Below are positions 18,475 to 28,557 of a stretch of DNA of 64,000 bases, one piece after another (the first letter of the stretch is position 1; the number at the start of each line of letters is the position of its first letter). The DNA is from CAILZL01 sp963791615 (GTDB lineage Bacteria; Pseudomonadota; Gammaproteobacteria; Steroidobacterales; Steroidobacteraceae): NCBI GenBank assembly GCA_963791615.1, contig CAWBTE010000008.1, positions 276,503 through 340,502 of the forward strand, written 5' to 3'. Under the pieces are notes generated by a model, which ran no database searches, was not told the DNA's origin, and worked only from the letters and a program-made list of their open reading frames with translations. A program made the translations under genes and the position numbers.

Positions 18475-19009
18475 ATGAAAAAGGTAATTTTTTTTTTACT
18501 GGCGGGATCATTATTGTAATGACTGCCTGTAACAACGAAAAGAAAGCGGAATCAGTCGTGAAAAAAAGAAGACTATCATGTCTGCAGCGGAAAGTAAACA
18601 GGACCGAAACAAAAAAATAGTTATGGCCAGCATGGAAAGTTTTATGAAAGGGGATCTGGACGGAACATTCAAAGATGCCGCTGCCGATTTTGTTGATTAT
18701 GCAGATGGGAGCATTCCCCCGATCAGCAATATTGACAGCCTGAAAGGATTTATGAAAATGCTGATGGCCTCTGTTGAAGGATACAAAGGTGAAAACTTAA
18801 TGTTTTACACCGATGGTGACTATGTATTAGTACATGGTGACTGGGGTGGCACATTTAAGAATGATATGATGGGTATTAAAGCGACCGGAAAGCCTGTTAC
18901 ATTCAAAGATGTTGACATCTTCAAATTTAATGATGAAGGTAAAATAGTTGAACATTCTTCAGTACAGAATCTCGGAGCGGTACTGATGGCGGCCGGCATG
19001 ATGAAATAA
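18475..19009 (+). CDS. NTF2-like lipoprotein, frameshifted in the leader
   Basis: Starts with MKKVIFFLLAGSLL; a shift near 18515 then gives VMTACNNEKK, so the original was a lipoprotein signal with a lipobox Cys. A second shift near 18570 leads to the main domain: MASMESFMKGDLDGTFKD, YVLVHGDWGGTF and the C-terminal VDIFKFNDEGKIVEHSSVQN of SnoaL-like proteins. Likely exported to the periplasmic face of a membrane, unlike its cytoplasmic neighbours. Function unknown. Confidence 0.75.
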
Positions 19010-19048
19010 CTATAATTCTATTAATTCAAAATCAATAAAACATTTTTT

Positions 19049-19462
19049 ATGAGTACTACAGTATTAATCAACAACACAACAACTGTTGCAAATATGTATG
19101 AGGCCTTTCGCCGCGGCGATATCCCTTATATCCTTAGCCATGTAGCTGATGATTGTAAATGGATCGGCTCTGGTGAAGGCTCCCTGCCGCAAGGCGGAAC
19201 ATATATCGGTAAAGATGCGGTTAACTTTTTCATCCGCCTGGGTGAAAGTGAAGAGTTCAACGAGTTTAATCCAGTTTCGATCAATAACATCAATGATAAT
19301 GAAGTGGTGGCTTTTGGTAATATGACAGCTACTTCTAAGAACACTGGAAAGAAAGTGACATCCGATTGGGCCATGCACTGGAAATTTAATGAAGAAGGCA
19401 AAGTTGTTTACTTCCAGGACTTTTTTGATACGGCCGCAGCCTGGAAAGCTAATCAAAACTGA
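19049..19462 (+). CDS. NTF2-like (SnoaL) family protein, 137 aa
   Basis: Intact cytoplasmic protein: NMYEAFRRGDIPYILSHVAD, then CKWIGSGEG, FFIRLGE and a final sheet WKFNEEGKVVYFQDFFDTAA. This is the ketosteroid-isomerase-like arrangement with a conical pocket. Related in sequence to the next gene (VNRIYEAFGKGDIPAIINELADD), so the two arose by duplication. Ligand unknown. Confidence 0.8.
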   Translation: MSTTVLINNTTTVANMYEAFRRGDIPYILSHVADDCKWIGSGEGSLPQGGTYIGKDAVNFFIRLGESEEFNEFNPVSINNINDNEVVAFGNMTATSKNTGKKVTSDWAMHWKFNEEGKVVYFQDFFDTAAAWKANQN

Positions 19463-19520
19463 TATTTACTTAGCACATATTTATTTTTTCAAACGATTGT
19501 TAACTATTAAAAATTTTATA

Positions 19521-19970
19521 ATGGAAACTTTAGCAACAGTAAAAACAGAGCAAAGCGTTTCAAATGCAGCAACAGTAAACCGTATTTATGAAGCATTCGG
19601 AAAAGGTGACATTCCTGCTATTATTAATGAACTGGCAGATGATGTGCGATGGGAGCAGTGGGCTGATAATTCAGCGCAAAAGGCAGGGTTCCCTGGTCTG
19701 GCGCCACGGAAAGGAAAGGATGGCGCAGCAGAATTTTTTAAAATTGTTGCCGGGCTTACCATCAAGGACTTCCAGGTCTTATCCATAATGGGTAATGGAA
19801 ACCAGGTAGCTGCTGAATTTATCATTGAAGCCGATGTTCCCGCCACCGGAGGCCATTACCGGGATGAAGAAATGCATTTATGGACATTTAATGACCAGGG
19901 TAAAGTAATCCGCTTACGCCACTATACTGATACTGCCAAACATATTGATGCAGCAAAACTCACCCATTAG
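19521..19970 (+). CDS. NTF2-like (SnoaL) family protein, 149 aa
   Basis: The ATG at 19521 is preferred over upstream in-frame codons because the homology with the preceding gene begins here. Motifs: TVNRIYEAFGKGDIPAIIN, then DDVRWEQWAD, FFKIVAGL and LWTFNDQGKVIRLRHYTDTA. Cytoplasmic and intact. Paralogue of the 137-aa protein before it, with a longer N-terminus. Confidence 0.8.
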   Translation: METLATVKTEQSVSNAATVNRIYEAFGKGDIPAIINELADDVRWEQWADNSAQKAGFPGLAPRKGKDGAAEFFKIVAGLTIKDFQVLSIMGNGNQVAAEFIIEADVPATGGHYRDEEMHLWTFNDQGKVIRLRHYTDTAKHIDAAKLTH

Positions 19971-20023
19971 TTTTACCAGTGCAAATTTTATTCTACTATT
20001 TAATAACCCTAAAACTTTTAATT

Positions 20024-20329
20024 ATGAGCAAGATTGTGGCCATTTTTGAATTATCAGGCTTTACGAAAAAGAACTATGATGACATAGTTGCCGAACTGAA
20101 AGCGACCGGCGGTTTTCCCAATGAAAATCGTCCTTCACATGCAGCTTTTCAAAAAGGTGATAAATGGTGTGTGGTTGATGTATGGAATTCTGAAGCGGCG
20201 TTAATGGAATTTGCGCAAAAGACCTTGTTCCCCATTTTTGGGAAACTTGGCCTCGCCCCGCAGCCACCGCAAATCTTTCCTGTGCATCATTTTGTAGGTA
20301 CAAATGCAGAGGAGTTTATTTCAGCCTGA
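20024..20329 (+). CDS. Small hypothetical protein, dimeric alpha/beta-barrel-like
   Basis: 101 residues from the ATG at 20024. Begins MSKIVAIFELSGFTKKNYDD, contains WCVVDVWNSEAALMEFAQKT and ends with FPVHHFVG. The pattern (strand, helix, strand with a central WNS-like turn, then helix and strand) resembles ABM-type ferredoxin-like domains that form dimers around small molecules. It closes the NTF2-like gene group and ends just before a strong hairpin. Confidence 0.65.
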   Translation: MSKIVAIFELSGFTKKNYDDIVAELKATGGFPNENRPSHAAFQKGDKWCVVDVWNSEAALMEFAQKTLFPIFGKLGLAPQPPQIFPVHHFVGTNAEEFISA

Positions 20330-20363
20330 CCAAACCGGTCGGATCCGTTTCAATTTTATTTTC

Positions 20364-20402
20364 AGCCTGGAGGAATTCCAACACCTTCCAGGCTTTTTCT
20401 TT
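20364..20402 (+). terminator. Terminator behind the NTF2-like gene group
   Basis: Eight-bp stem (20364-20371 with 20387-20394) followed by a T-rich run. It also separates this group from the convergent recQ gene. Confidence 0.8.
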
Positions 20403-20403
20403 T

Positions 20404-22286
20404 TTAATACCGATTGAGTTTCAGCAGCAGGTCTTTGGTCTGCAGCGATTCATATTTTACCATATTGATGATACGGTGATGAAGTGTATCAAATTCCTCT
20501 TTGCTAAGTGTGACTGCTTTTTGACGCAGGCAATTATCACAAATACCACAGGGCCTGATTGTTGTATCACCAAAATAAGCACCAATGATCCGGCTGCGGC
20601 ATTCGATCTCTTCCTTTACATACCGCATCATTTGCCTTCATCCTTTTCTGAAATTTTTCTTTTCGTTTGTTGTAAGCCACCATGTTAATCGTAATGTCTT
20701 CTGCTTTAATACGGTTGCGGAGCAGGTAACAATTGCGGTGTATCTTTCTGCGGGTGATATTCAATGATACCGTGCTGGTGCAATTGCGGTTAACTGTTTC
20801 TTTTACTTCATCGCATCTTTCTTCATTAACCGGCCATCATCAATTCAGAAATAAAGCTGGCATGATCAAAAATACCTTCATAGGCCCTTAAAAATGTTTT
20901 GATACAGGGTTCCAGCAGCGGATTGGTTTTTTCAAATCATATAAATAATCTTTATTGGTAGTGAATTGACTGTTGGGCGGAAAGAAAAACCTGTTCATTA
21001 AAAGAAAGCCAGCCTTCCTGTTCCAGTGCTTTCAATGAATAAATAGCCGTATGACTGTTAAGCTTGAATTTCTTCAGGAAATCAGCGATATCAAATTCAT
21101 AATACTCACCCTCACCGATGCCGGTTGGTATCTGTAAATAATTAGCAACGGACTGGTAACATTCCGGATATCCTGTTGTGATGGAAAACGAAGTAGCCGC
21201 CATTTCATTCAGTTCATCTAGATTCTCTTTCATCATACAATAAAACAGCATAAGAAGTTTTGCCATCCCTTCCCGCACGGCCTGCTTCCTGGTAATAATT
21301 TTCCAGGCAATCAGGTACATCAGCATGGATCACAGTACGGACATCCGGTTTATCAATGCCCATACCGAATGCATTGGTACAAACGATCACCCTTATTTTA
21401 TTATTTATCCATGCTTCCTGTTTCCGGTTGCGTTCTTCCTGTAGCAAACCTGCATGATAATAATCAGCAGAAATATTTTGCAATTGTAGTAGTTCACTTA
21501 TTTCTTTTGTTCTTTTCCGGCTTTTGCAATAAACAATAGCCGTACCCGGCACTTTCTCAGTACCTCAATGATCTTATTGATCCTGCGAATCAACTTTAAA
21601 AACACTGTAAGAAAGATTGGGTCTTTCAAAAGATTGACGAAAAACTTTCCAATCATTAAATGAATCTTCCATTAACGGAGTCTGTTCCCCTCTCCCCTTT
21701 GGAGAGGGGTTAGGGGTGAGGCTAACTTTTCACAAATATCCTTCTGTACTTCCGGAATAGCCGAAGCTGTCAATGCCAATACAGGAACATCCGGCAATTC
21801 TTCCCTCAATGCAGCGATACGCAGATAAGGTGGCCGAAAATCATAACCCCATTGCGAAATACAATGCGCTTCGTCAACCGCAATCAGAGTGATATGCATA
21901 CCCGGCAGGTATTCCTTGAATAAAGCCGTTTCCAATCTTTCAGGAGATACATATAGAAACTTACAATTGCTATTCGTGACAGTACTTTAAAAGTAGTGAT
22001 CACTTCTTTCCGGCTCATGCCGGAAAAAATGGCAAAAGCGGTGATGTTTTTCCTGCGGAGGTTCTCTACCTGGTCTTTCATCAATGCGATCAATGGAGAA
22101 ATAACCAGGCACATTCCTTCTTTGGCTCATGGCAGGTACCTGGTAGCATAATGATTTGCCACCACCTGTTGGCATCAGGGCTAATGTATGGTTACCTGCC
22201 AGCACGGAAATGATCACATCTTCCTGTAATGGACGAAAGGCATCAAAGCCCCAGTATTGTTTTAGAATTTCCTGAAGATTGTACAT
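20404..22286 (-). CDS. recQ: RecQ-family ATP-dependent DNA helicase, heavily frameshifted
   Basis: Superfamily 2 3'-5' DNA helicase. In order on the minus strand: motif 0/I FRPLQEDVIISVLAGNHT and LMPTGGGKSLCYQ, VISPLIALMKDQVENLRR, the DEAH box VDEAHCISQWGYDFRPPY, LALTASA, then helicase C with GTAIVYCKSRKRTKEIS, VCTNAFGMGIDKPDVRTV and YYQEAGRAGRDGK, a winged-helix part, and a zinc-binding RQC cluster (RPCGICDNCLRQK). At least five frameshifts break the gene (near 22100, 21930, 21560, 21230 and 20950). Every helicase motif is intact, which points to sequence errors. A palindromic repeat sits in the coding region at 21687-21723. The HRDC domain is not seen. Confidence 0.85.
21687..21723. repeat. 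Palindromic element inside recQ
   Basis: Nine-bp perfect stem (21687-21695 with 21701-21709, 5-base loop) followed by TTAGGGGTGAGGCT. On the recQ strand it is translated as SPLTPLQRGEG, placed between the second RecA-type helicase core and the SFERPNLSYSV motif. Similar elements occur in ileS (51154-51268). Confidence 0.75.
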
Positions 22287-22298
22287 GTTAACACCAGC

Positions 22299-22669
22299 CT
22301 ATATTTCCAGAAGCAGTAAATTTAATTCCGGAACTTTCTTAAATTCTTTATCAGCTGTCAGTAAAGTCAGTTGATATTTTATAGCTGTTCCGGCAATGAT
22401 CGCATCAGGATTTTTTATCTTTGTTTGCTGTTTTACGGTAATGGCAATATTCTTAACAATTTCATCAAAAGGCAGGATGATGCAATCTTTACAAGACTTT
22501 CTCTTTTTAGCAGGCTTATGCCCTGAATATATTTTACTCCTAAAAATTCAACTTCGCTGATAGTGGAGATAAACAAATTATTATCAATGTATGGCTTTAA
22601 TTGTGGTCTGCCTTCAAGATAATAGACAAGGATATTGGTGTCAGCTAAAAAAGATTTAATCCCACTCAC
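22299..22669 (-). CDS. PIN-domain toxin, VapC type, one frameshift
   Basis: About 123 residues after joining two frames. First frame: FLADTNILVYYLEGR (the first catalytic Asp) and FISTISEVEFLG. After a shift near 22460-22480 follow VKNIAITVKQQTKIKNPDAIIAGTA and LTLLTADKEFKKV, which supply the later PIN acidic residues. It is an RNase-type toxin that overlaps the small antitoxin gene by 14 bases. The shift is probably a sequence error, but a dead toxin cannot be excluded. Confidence 0.75.
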
Positions 22670-22844
22670 TTCTTACTTTTTTTTGAAACTCAAGGCCATC
22701 TACCCGGCTTTTGCAGCTTCCGAAATGACGGACAATATTGCCTTTTCGTCCTTTCTTTTTAAGCATGGCTTTCTCCACTTTATCCATTGCTTCACGCACC
22801 TGCTTTTTTGTTGCATTTTTTGGAAGTACGATTGTCATACCCAA
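22656..22844 (-). CDS. Small antitoxin partner of the PIN toxin
   Basis: 62 residues: MGMTIVLPKNATKKQVREAM, a basic middle (MLKKKGRKGN) and GLEFQKKVRSEWD at the end. The first strand followed by a helix resembles the N-terminal DNA-binding part of AbrB/VapB-like antitoxins. Its stop overlaps the vapC start, so the two are translationally coupled. Confidence 0.65.
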   Translation of the reverse strand: MGMTIVLPKNATKKQVREAMDKVEKAMLKKKGRKGNIVRHFGSCKSRVDGLEFQKKVRSEWD

Positions 22845-22879
22845 TAATTATACTACTAATTTACAAATGATTAAATGTC

Positions 22880-25012
22880 TCAGACTACTTTCTTTACAAA
22901 CAACCTACCCGAATTGATAGCCAGCACCACATCGCTCAGCCCCATCACCAATGCACCAAAGGTGGGAGTCAGCAATCCCAGTGCTGCTACGGGGATGGCA
23001 ACAATATTGTAAGCAAAAGCCCAGAAAAGATTTTGTTTGATGGTGATATAGGTGTGTTTGCCAAGACCTAAAGCTGTTGGTAAGTTCTTTAAACCGTTAT
23101 TCATTAACACGACCTGTGCCGTTTGCACAGCGATCTGTGAAGCATCACTCATGGAAATGCCCATGCAGCTTTGGCTAATGCCGGTGCATCATTGATGCCA
23201 TCACCAACCATGGCCGTAGGGATTTTAGCATTCAGTTCGGCGATCTTGTTCAGCTTTTGTTCCGGTGTTTGCTCTGTTATCACTTCATCAATACCCAATT
23301 GTTCGCCCAATTGTTTTGTTTTATCGTACCTGTCACCACTGAGCAAAATGGTTTTAATGTTTTTTGAGTGCAAATAATCAACCACGGCCTTTGCTTCCGG
23401 ACTTATTTCATCTTTTACATCTATCCATCCGATCAACTGATCATTTTTAATGACATAAATATTATGCTTGTCGTCCTGTGTAAATGTTGCTGCTAGTTTA
23501 AATGAACCAGCCTGGTAAATGCTCCTCGCTTATCTTCGGCTTTCATACCTAAGTCCCTTTATTTCTTCGATTTTCTTCCAGCTTATTTCATCTTTTGTTT
23601 TCCATTGTGTAATTATACGTTTTGCAATAGGATGATTGGAATATTTTTCAAGAGAATAAGCAATCATTTTAAAATCTTCTTCATTATAATCTACCATTTG
23701 CAAATTGCCAATTGCCAGCAACTGCAAACTTTCCCGTTGTCAGCGTTCCTGTTTTATCAAACACCACCTGCTTAATGTCTTTGAATAGTTTCAAGACTGG
23801 TGGCATTGCGGAACAAGAATCCCGTTCTCGCACCCGTCCCAATCCTACTGCAATAGCGGCGGGAGTGGCCAGACCCATTGCACAGGGGCAGGCAATCACC
23901 AGTACAGCAATACTGCGCATCAAGGCAGGAAGTAAAATCTGTTTAAGATGATCCAGTTGGCAGCTAATGTAACAGCGGCAATACCAAGCACGACCGGAAC
24001 GAACATGGCGCTGATCTTATCGGCTAACAATTGCACGGGTGGTTTTTCTCCCTGCGCCCTGTTTACAAGATTGATGATACCTGCTAAAACAGTATCATTG
24101 CCAGCGGCCGTTACCTGTGCTTTTACGGTTCCATCGTGGATAATACTTCCGCTGATCAGTTTATCCTTCGCTACTTTATGTATCGGTATGCTTTCACCGG
24201 TGAGCAATGGCTTCATTTACATGTACATCGCCCCATAGTATTTTACAATCCGCCGGAACCTGTTCACCGCTTTTTATTAGAATAAGGTCACCTGTTCTTA
24301 GTTCGTATTCTCCACAGGAAATATTTGTTCCTGGTGCTGATCATCATAACGCGATCATATTGGCCATTACCTTCTGCGACTTTGCCAGTTTGTTCAATGC
24401 TCTTTGTGTGGAATGAACTAGAAGCATCTTCCATATAATTACCTAAGAAAACTAGCGTAATAATTGTGGCAGTCGTTTCATAAAACATATAATTGGCTGC
24501 CTGGCCTGTCAGTGTTCCATATAAACTGTAAACAAAAGAGCAGTTGCCCCCACTGCTATCAATACATTCATATTTGGCATGCCATTGCGCAAACTTTTCC
24601 AGGCGCTTTTTCCAAAAAAACTCATGCCAACGATAAAAACTGGAATAGTTAAACATAACTGAACCCATGGATCCATCAGCCAGTGAATATGTACACCGGG
24701 AATCATGTGCAGCATCAGCAATACTGTAAAAGGAATACAAAACCAAAAACGCTGAAGATGGGTGGAGAGAAAAGCTTGTTTGTTATTCGTTATTCGTTTC
24801 CGGCTGATTCATCATTTACCACAGTATAACCCAGACCTTTAATTCCGTTGGCTAATTTTTCTTTTGTATTGTTCCCGTTTATTTCAAATTACACACCCGT
24901 AGCCAAAATTCACCTTCACTTCCTTCATACCTTCTTTTTCCAGGTAGCGGCGTATAGTGAGGGCACAGTTGGTACAATCCATTCCTTCTACTTTCCATTG
25001 AACTTTCTCCAT
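22880..25012 (-). CDS. Copper-type P1B ATPase, heavily frameshifted
   Basis: Heavy-metal transporting P-type ATPase. In order on the minus strand from the ATG at 25012: an HMA domain (VEGMDCTNCALTIRR, Cys pair CTNC), transmembrane helices, the TGES phosphatase loop (LTGESIPIHKVAKD), the transmembrane metal site CPC (VLVIACPCAMGLATP), phosphorylation motif DKTGTLTTG, the SNHPIAKRI motif, GDGINDAPAL and two final helices. The CxxC and CPC motifs point to Cu+ export. At least six frameshifts (for example near 24750, 24250, 23920, 23700, 23500 and 23150) split it, but all family motifs survive, so errors are the likely cause. No metal-sensing regulator is next to it. Confidence 0.85.
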
Positions 25013-25070
25013 AATCTGATCGTTACAGTTTTCGTTTCCGACTAGACATCTCTGGGCTTTAAGTGAACTG

Positions 25071-25078
25071 CAAATTTA
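25071..25078 (-). promoter_or_regulatory. -7 box of the copper ATPase gene (TAAATTTG, minus strand)
   Basis: Exact TAnnTTTG match, giving a predicted leader of about 55 bases before the ATG at 25012. Confidence 0.45.
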
Positions 25079-25198
25079 TGCAAACCGCTCTGCCTTTGCG
25101 TGTCTTTGCGGTGAGGCTTCCACAAAATTATCAAATGCTTTTCCCGCAGTCTATTATCCAGGTGACAATATCTTGGCAACATGGTTGCTATATCCTGC

Positions 25199-25206
25199 TA
25201 AATTTG
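25199..25206 (+). promoter_or_regulatory. -7 box four bases before tsaE (TAAATTTG)
   Basis: Exact TAnnTTTG box separated from the tsaE ATG by four bases (CGCA). With the usual distance the transcript would start at the ATG, giving a leaderless mRNA. Of the intergenic DNA between copA and tsaE, nothing else stands out. Confidence 0.5.
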
Positions 25207-25210
25207 CGCA

Positions 25211-25646
25211 ATGGAGTTGCATTTTACAGTAGATAATATCAACGAAATTGCAACCCGGTTTTGGAAAATGGCCGGTCAATGCAAAGGTCTTTGCTTTTCA
25301 TGGGGAAATGGGAGCAGGTAAAACAACTTTTATCCATGCACTCTGCGATGTAAAAGGAGTAAAAGATACTGTGGGCAGCCCTACTTTTTCATTATAAATG
25401 AATATGCATATTACGCGGAGGACGGAACGAGGAATTAAGAAAATATTTCACCTGGATCTTTACCGGATGAAAGATGAAGAAGAAGCGGTACAGGCCGGGA
25501 TGGAAGATTGTTTATATAGCGGTAATATCTGCCTGGTGGAATGGCCTGAAAAAGCGCCGGGTATTTTTCCGGAAAATACATTGCATGTTTATATAGAAGT
25601 AGCAGATTCCGCGAACAGGAAGTTGCGGTTAAAGATGATAAAATAA
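25211..25646 (+). CDS. tsaE: tRNA t6A37 threonylcarbamoyl ATPase subunit TsaE, frameshifted
   Basis: P-loop ATPase that, with TsaB and TsaD, makes the t6A modification of tRNA. After two or three frameshifts (near 25265-25280 and 25395) the chain reads VFAFHGEMGAGKTTFIH (Walker A), TVGSPTFSL, then FHLDLYRMKDEEEAVQAGME and CLVEWPEKAPGIFPE, all typical of TsaE. Length fits (about 140 aa). An essential gene, so the shifts are almost certainly sequence errors. Confidence 0.87.
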
Positions 25647-25697
25647 ACTAATTTTGATTTCCAGCGGTTAGAAGCAAAAAGCAGGAGCTCCGGATCA

Positions 25698-25760
25698 TGC
25701 TCAATAGCGGACAGAACGTTGAAGAGTGCCCTTCGCCATGCTCTGGGTGAACTTGCAACG
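25698..25760 (+). repeat. Dispersed intergenic repeat, copy B
   Basis: Partner of 16358-16432 (see the shared blocks there). It lies between tsaE and the alanine dehydrogenase gene in non-coding DNA and differs from copy A by a 12-base deletion and several substitutions. Confidence 0.6.
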
Positions 25761-25806
25761 AAGTTCATCTGTGTTACTAAAGCTGGTATAAAAAATTAAA
25801 CCCTGC

Positions 25807-27023
25807 ATGAGCCAGCAAAAACCTAAAATAAGCACATCCTTTCAGCTACGAGACTTTAGAAGAAACACTGGACATCAAGCCAAAGGCGAGGGAATGATGA
25901 TCGGGATACCAAAGAGATCGCATTCCAGGAAAACCGTATTGCATTGACTCCGGATGCAGTGAGCGTACTGGTAAGTAACGGCCATAGTGTGGTGATAGAA
26001 CATAATGCCGGGGAAGCTTCTCATTTCAGGGATAAAGATTATAGTGAAGCAGGGGCTAAGATCGTTTATAACCGGGCAGAAGTTTTCAAATCACCGATAC
26101 TGGTGAAGAGTGCTCCGATCATCGAAGAAGATATTCCATTGCTGCAGGTGAGCCAGGTGATCATTTCGCCGATACACCTTTCGGTTTTGAAAGCAGATCT
26201 GCTGGAAAAGATGATGGAGAAAAAGATCACGGCTATTTCATTTGAAAACCTGAAAGACGATAGCGATTCATATCCTATCGTACGCAGCATGAGTGAGATC
26301 GCCGGCAGCGCCGTGATGCTGATAGCTGCCCAATACTTGGGTTCGGCCAATCATGGCAAAGGTGTTTTACTTGGAGGTATTTCCGGGTATTGCCCCGACA
26401 AAAGTTATTATCATTGGTGCAGGTATAGTAGGTGAATATGCGGCAAGGGCGGCGCTGGCATTGGGCGCATCGGTAAAAGTTTTTGACAACAGCGTTTATC
26501 GTTTAAAACGATTGCAGAATAATATCGGTCATCGTATGTGGACATCGGTGATGGAACCCCGGATGCTTTCCAAACAATTAAAGACCTGCGAAGTAGCGGT
26601 AGGCGCTTTGGGGTCTGAAACAGGAAGAACACCGATGGTGGTGACAGAAGAAATGGTGAGCAATATGCGGCCAGGCTCTGTGGTCATTGATGTGAGTATT
26701 GACCGCGGTGGTTGTTTTGAAACATCGGAGATCACCTCCCATGAGCATCCCATCTTTTATGAAATACGGCGTGATACATTATTGCGTTCCCAATATACCT
26801 TCTGGTTTTGCCCGTACCGCTTCACAGGCTATCAGTAATGTATTGATGCCATTGTTACTGGAAGCCGGTGAAGAAGGTGGTTTTGAAAAATTGGTCTGGC
26901 ACCAGGTGCATCTGCGCAGTGGCATTTATATTATTTAAAGGGGCATTGACTAATTTCTATCTCAGCGAGCGCTTTGACCTGAAATACACGGATTTGAATT
27001 TGCTGATCGCAAGCCAGCGTTAA
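25807..27023 (+). CDS. ald: Alanine dehydrogenase, frameshifted
   Basis: NAD-dependent oxidative deamination of L-alanine to pyruvate. Fragments in order: GIPKEIAFQENRIALTPDAV, VVIEHNAGEASHF, the lysine and acid rich substrate region, GIAPTKVIIIGAGIVGEYAA (Rossmann GxGxxG), VVIDVSIDRGGCFETS, then YCVPNIPSGFARTASQAISN and a final LSERFDLKYTDL. Shifts occur near 25890, 26390, 26770 and 26930. Bacteroidota type with a slightly longer N-terminus. All key stretches are conserved, so the gene is taken as functional. Confidence 0.88.
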
Positions 27024-27129
27024 AATGATAAATTTGCAGGGAAATATTATTGTTATTACATTTAATATTTCTCCCCCTAAGAAGCTTTCTTAATTCTACC
27101 TCATATTTTTAATCTAAAACCAAATACAC

Positions 27130-27933
27130 ATGAAACGATTTTTCAATCATTGTAGCAGGGCTTTTTATTCTGCTGCCTGCAACAACGAAGAAAAAGAAGC
27201 CGGAACAAAAGTTAAGTATAGTGATCGTACTATCGAAAACCTGAAAGGGGAGTATCTGCTATTGAAGAAACTCCTTATAAGACAGACAGTACCGGTAAAC
27301 CCGGTGATATGGATTCCTGTTGTATTACTTGTGGGAGTATGATGAAAACGGAAATTACATCAAATCAACCTCGAAAGACAGTAAAGGAACGTGAAAGAAG
27401 AATCAGTTGCTGCCAGGTATGATAATGGAAAATGGAAAAGCCAGAAGACAATCGAAAGACGGTAAAGTCATCCAGTACATTTGAAACACAGGTGGATGAC
27501 AAAGGAAATATGTGAGCGGGCAGACTATTCGATTCCACAGGTAAGCTGGAATATTATTATACAGGACTCACCCAAAACGAATTTGGCCAGGTGACGGGCT
27601 GGAAGCAATATGATAAAGACAGTGTGTTCAGGACAGGAAGGAGAAAGTAAATATGATAAAAATTTACAAACAGCTTTCACCATGAAAGACAGTACTGGCA
27701 AGGTAAAAATCTCCAGTTCTTATAAGTACAATGATAAGGGCGAACAAACTGAAGTATCGAATACGACAATCACTAAGGATTCTACCACTACCAAAGTGAC
27801 AAAATATACTTATGATGCCCATGATGAACAGGGCAACTGGACGCAACGTACTACCTGGGATGATAAGGGCAAAGCAACAAGAGTAGTAAAGCGGTCATAT
27901 ACTTATAGCAAGAAGGAAGAAGAAAAGAAATAG
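27130..27933 (+). CDS. Putative lipoprotein with YD-like repeats, frameshifted
   Basis: Starts MKRFFNH, and a shift-corrected leader ends in a lipobox followed by CNNEEKEAGTKVKYSD. The body has repeated short modules of the form YDENGNYIKS, YNDKGEQTEVS, YDAHDEQGNWTQRT and WDDKGKATRVV, like the RHS/YD or WG-type beta repeats of surface proteins in this phylum. At least four frameshifts occur before 27610; the last 107 residues are clean. Role unknown, perhaps a binding or scaffold protein on the cell surface. Confidence 0.6.
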
Positions 27934-27936
27934 CTT

Positions 27937-28557
27937 TTATTTCCAGTTCATAATATTGATTTTTTCCCTGCAAAAGTCATATTCCTGGTGATCGTTCGAA
28001 CTAACGATCACCATTCTTTTTTTACAGTAGTCATTAATGAGCTGATTGTACAGTTCAATACCGGCTGCATCCAGATTTGTGCAGGGTTCATCCAGTAAAA
28101 CAATAGCCGTATCAGAAAAAATACATTGCGCCAGCTTTACCCGTTGTTTCATACCCGAAGAATAATAGCGTATCTGTTTATTGGACAGCTTTTTCCAAAC
28201 CAAGAGAAGAAATAATGGAGTCAGTTGTTATGCCCGGTAAAAAGGGTTTAAAGCCATGATGAAAATCCAGAAACTCTTTCAGCGTCATTTCTTCCACCAC
28301 TTCCAAATAAGGAGCGCAAAGAGAAACATGAGTATATACTTCTTCATTCCCAGTTCACTTATTCTCTATTGACTATTCATATTTTTCCTTCATTGATATG
28401 CATAGCACCCGCTAAGCGCCTGCAGCAACGTACTCTTTCCCGAACCATTCGGCCCGGTGATGGCATAAGATTGTCCTTCTTCAAAAGTGTAAGTAAAATG
28501 GCGGAAGATCCATTCGCGGTTGAAGCGTTTGCCGGCATCAGATAGAGAGATCGTCAT
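27937..28557 (-). CDS. ABC transporter ATP-binding protein, frameshifted
   Basis: Begins MTISLSDAGKRFNREWIFRH, Walker A ITGPNGSGKSTLLQALSG, then a shift near 28400, LCAPYLEVVEEMTLKEFLDFH (Q-loop region), another shift near 28200, and the signature YYSSGMKQRVKLAQCIF with Walker B IVLLDEPCTNLDAAG and H-loop IVSSNDHQEYDF. Single short ATPase (about 205 aa), resembling the CcmA-like or small-exporter class. No permease gene adjoins it. Its start overlaps the end of lpxA by 20 bases, so it is translated from the same transcript. The two shifts are likely errors. Confidence 0.82.

Noticed and set aside
20404..25012. recQ and copper ATPase as true pseudogenes
   Set aside because: All motifs are intact and essential genes nearby show the same one-base shifts.
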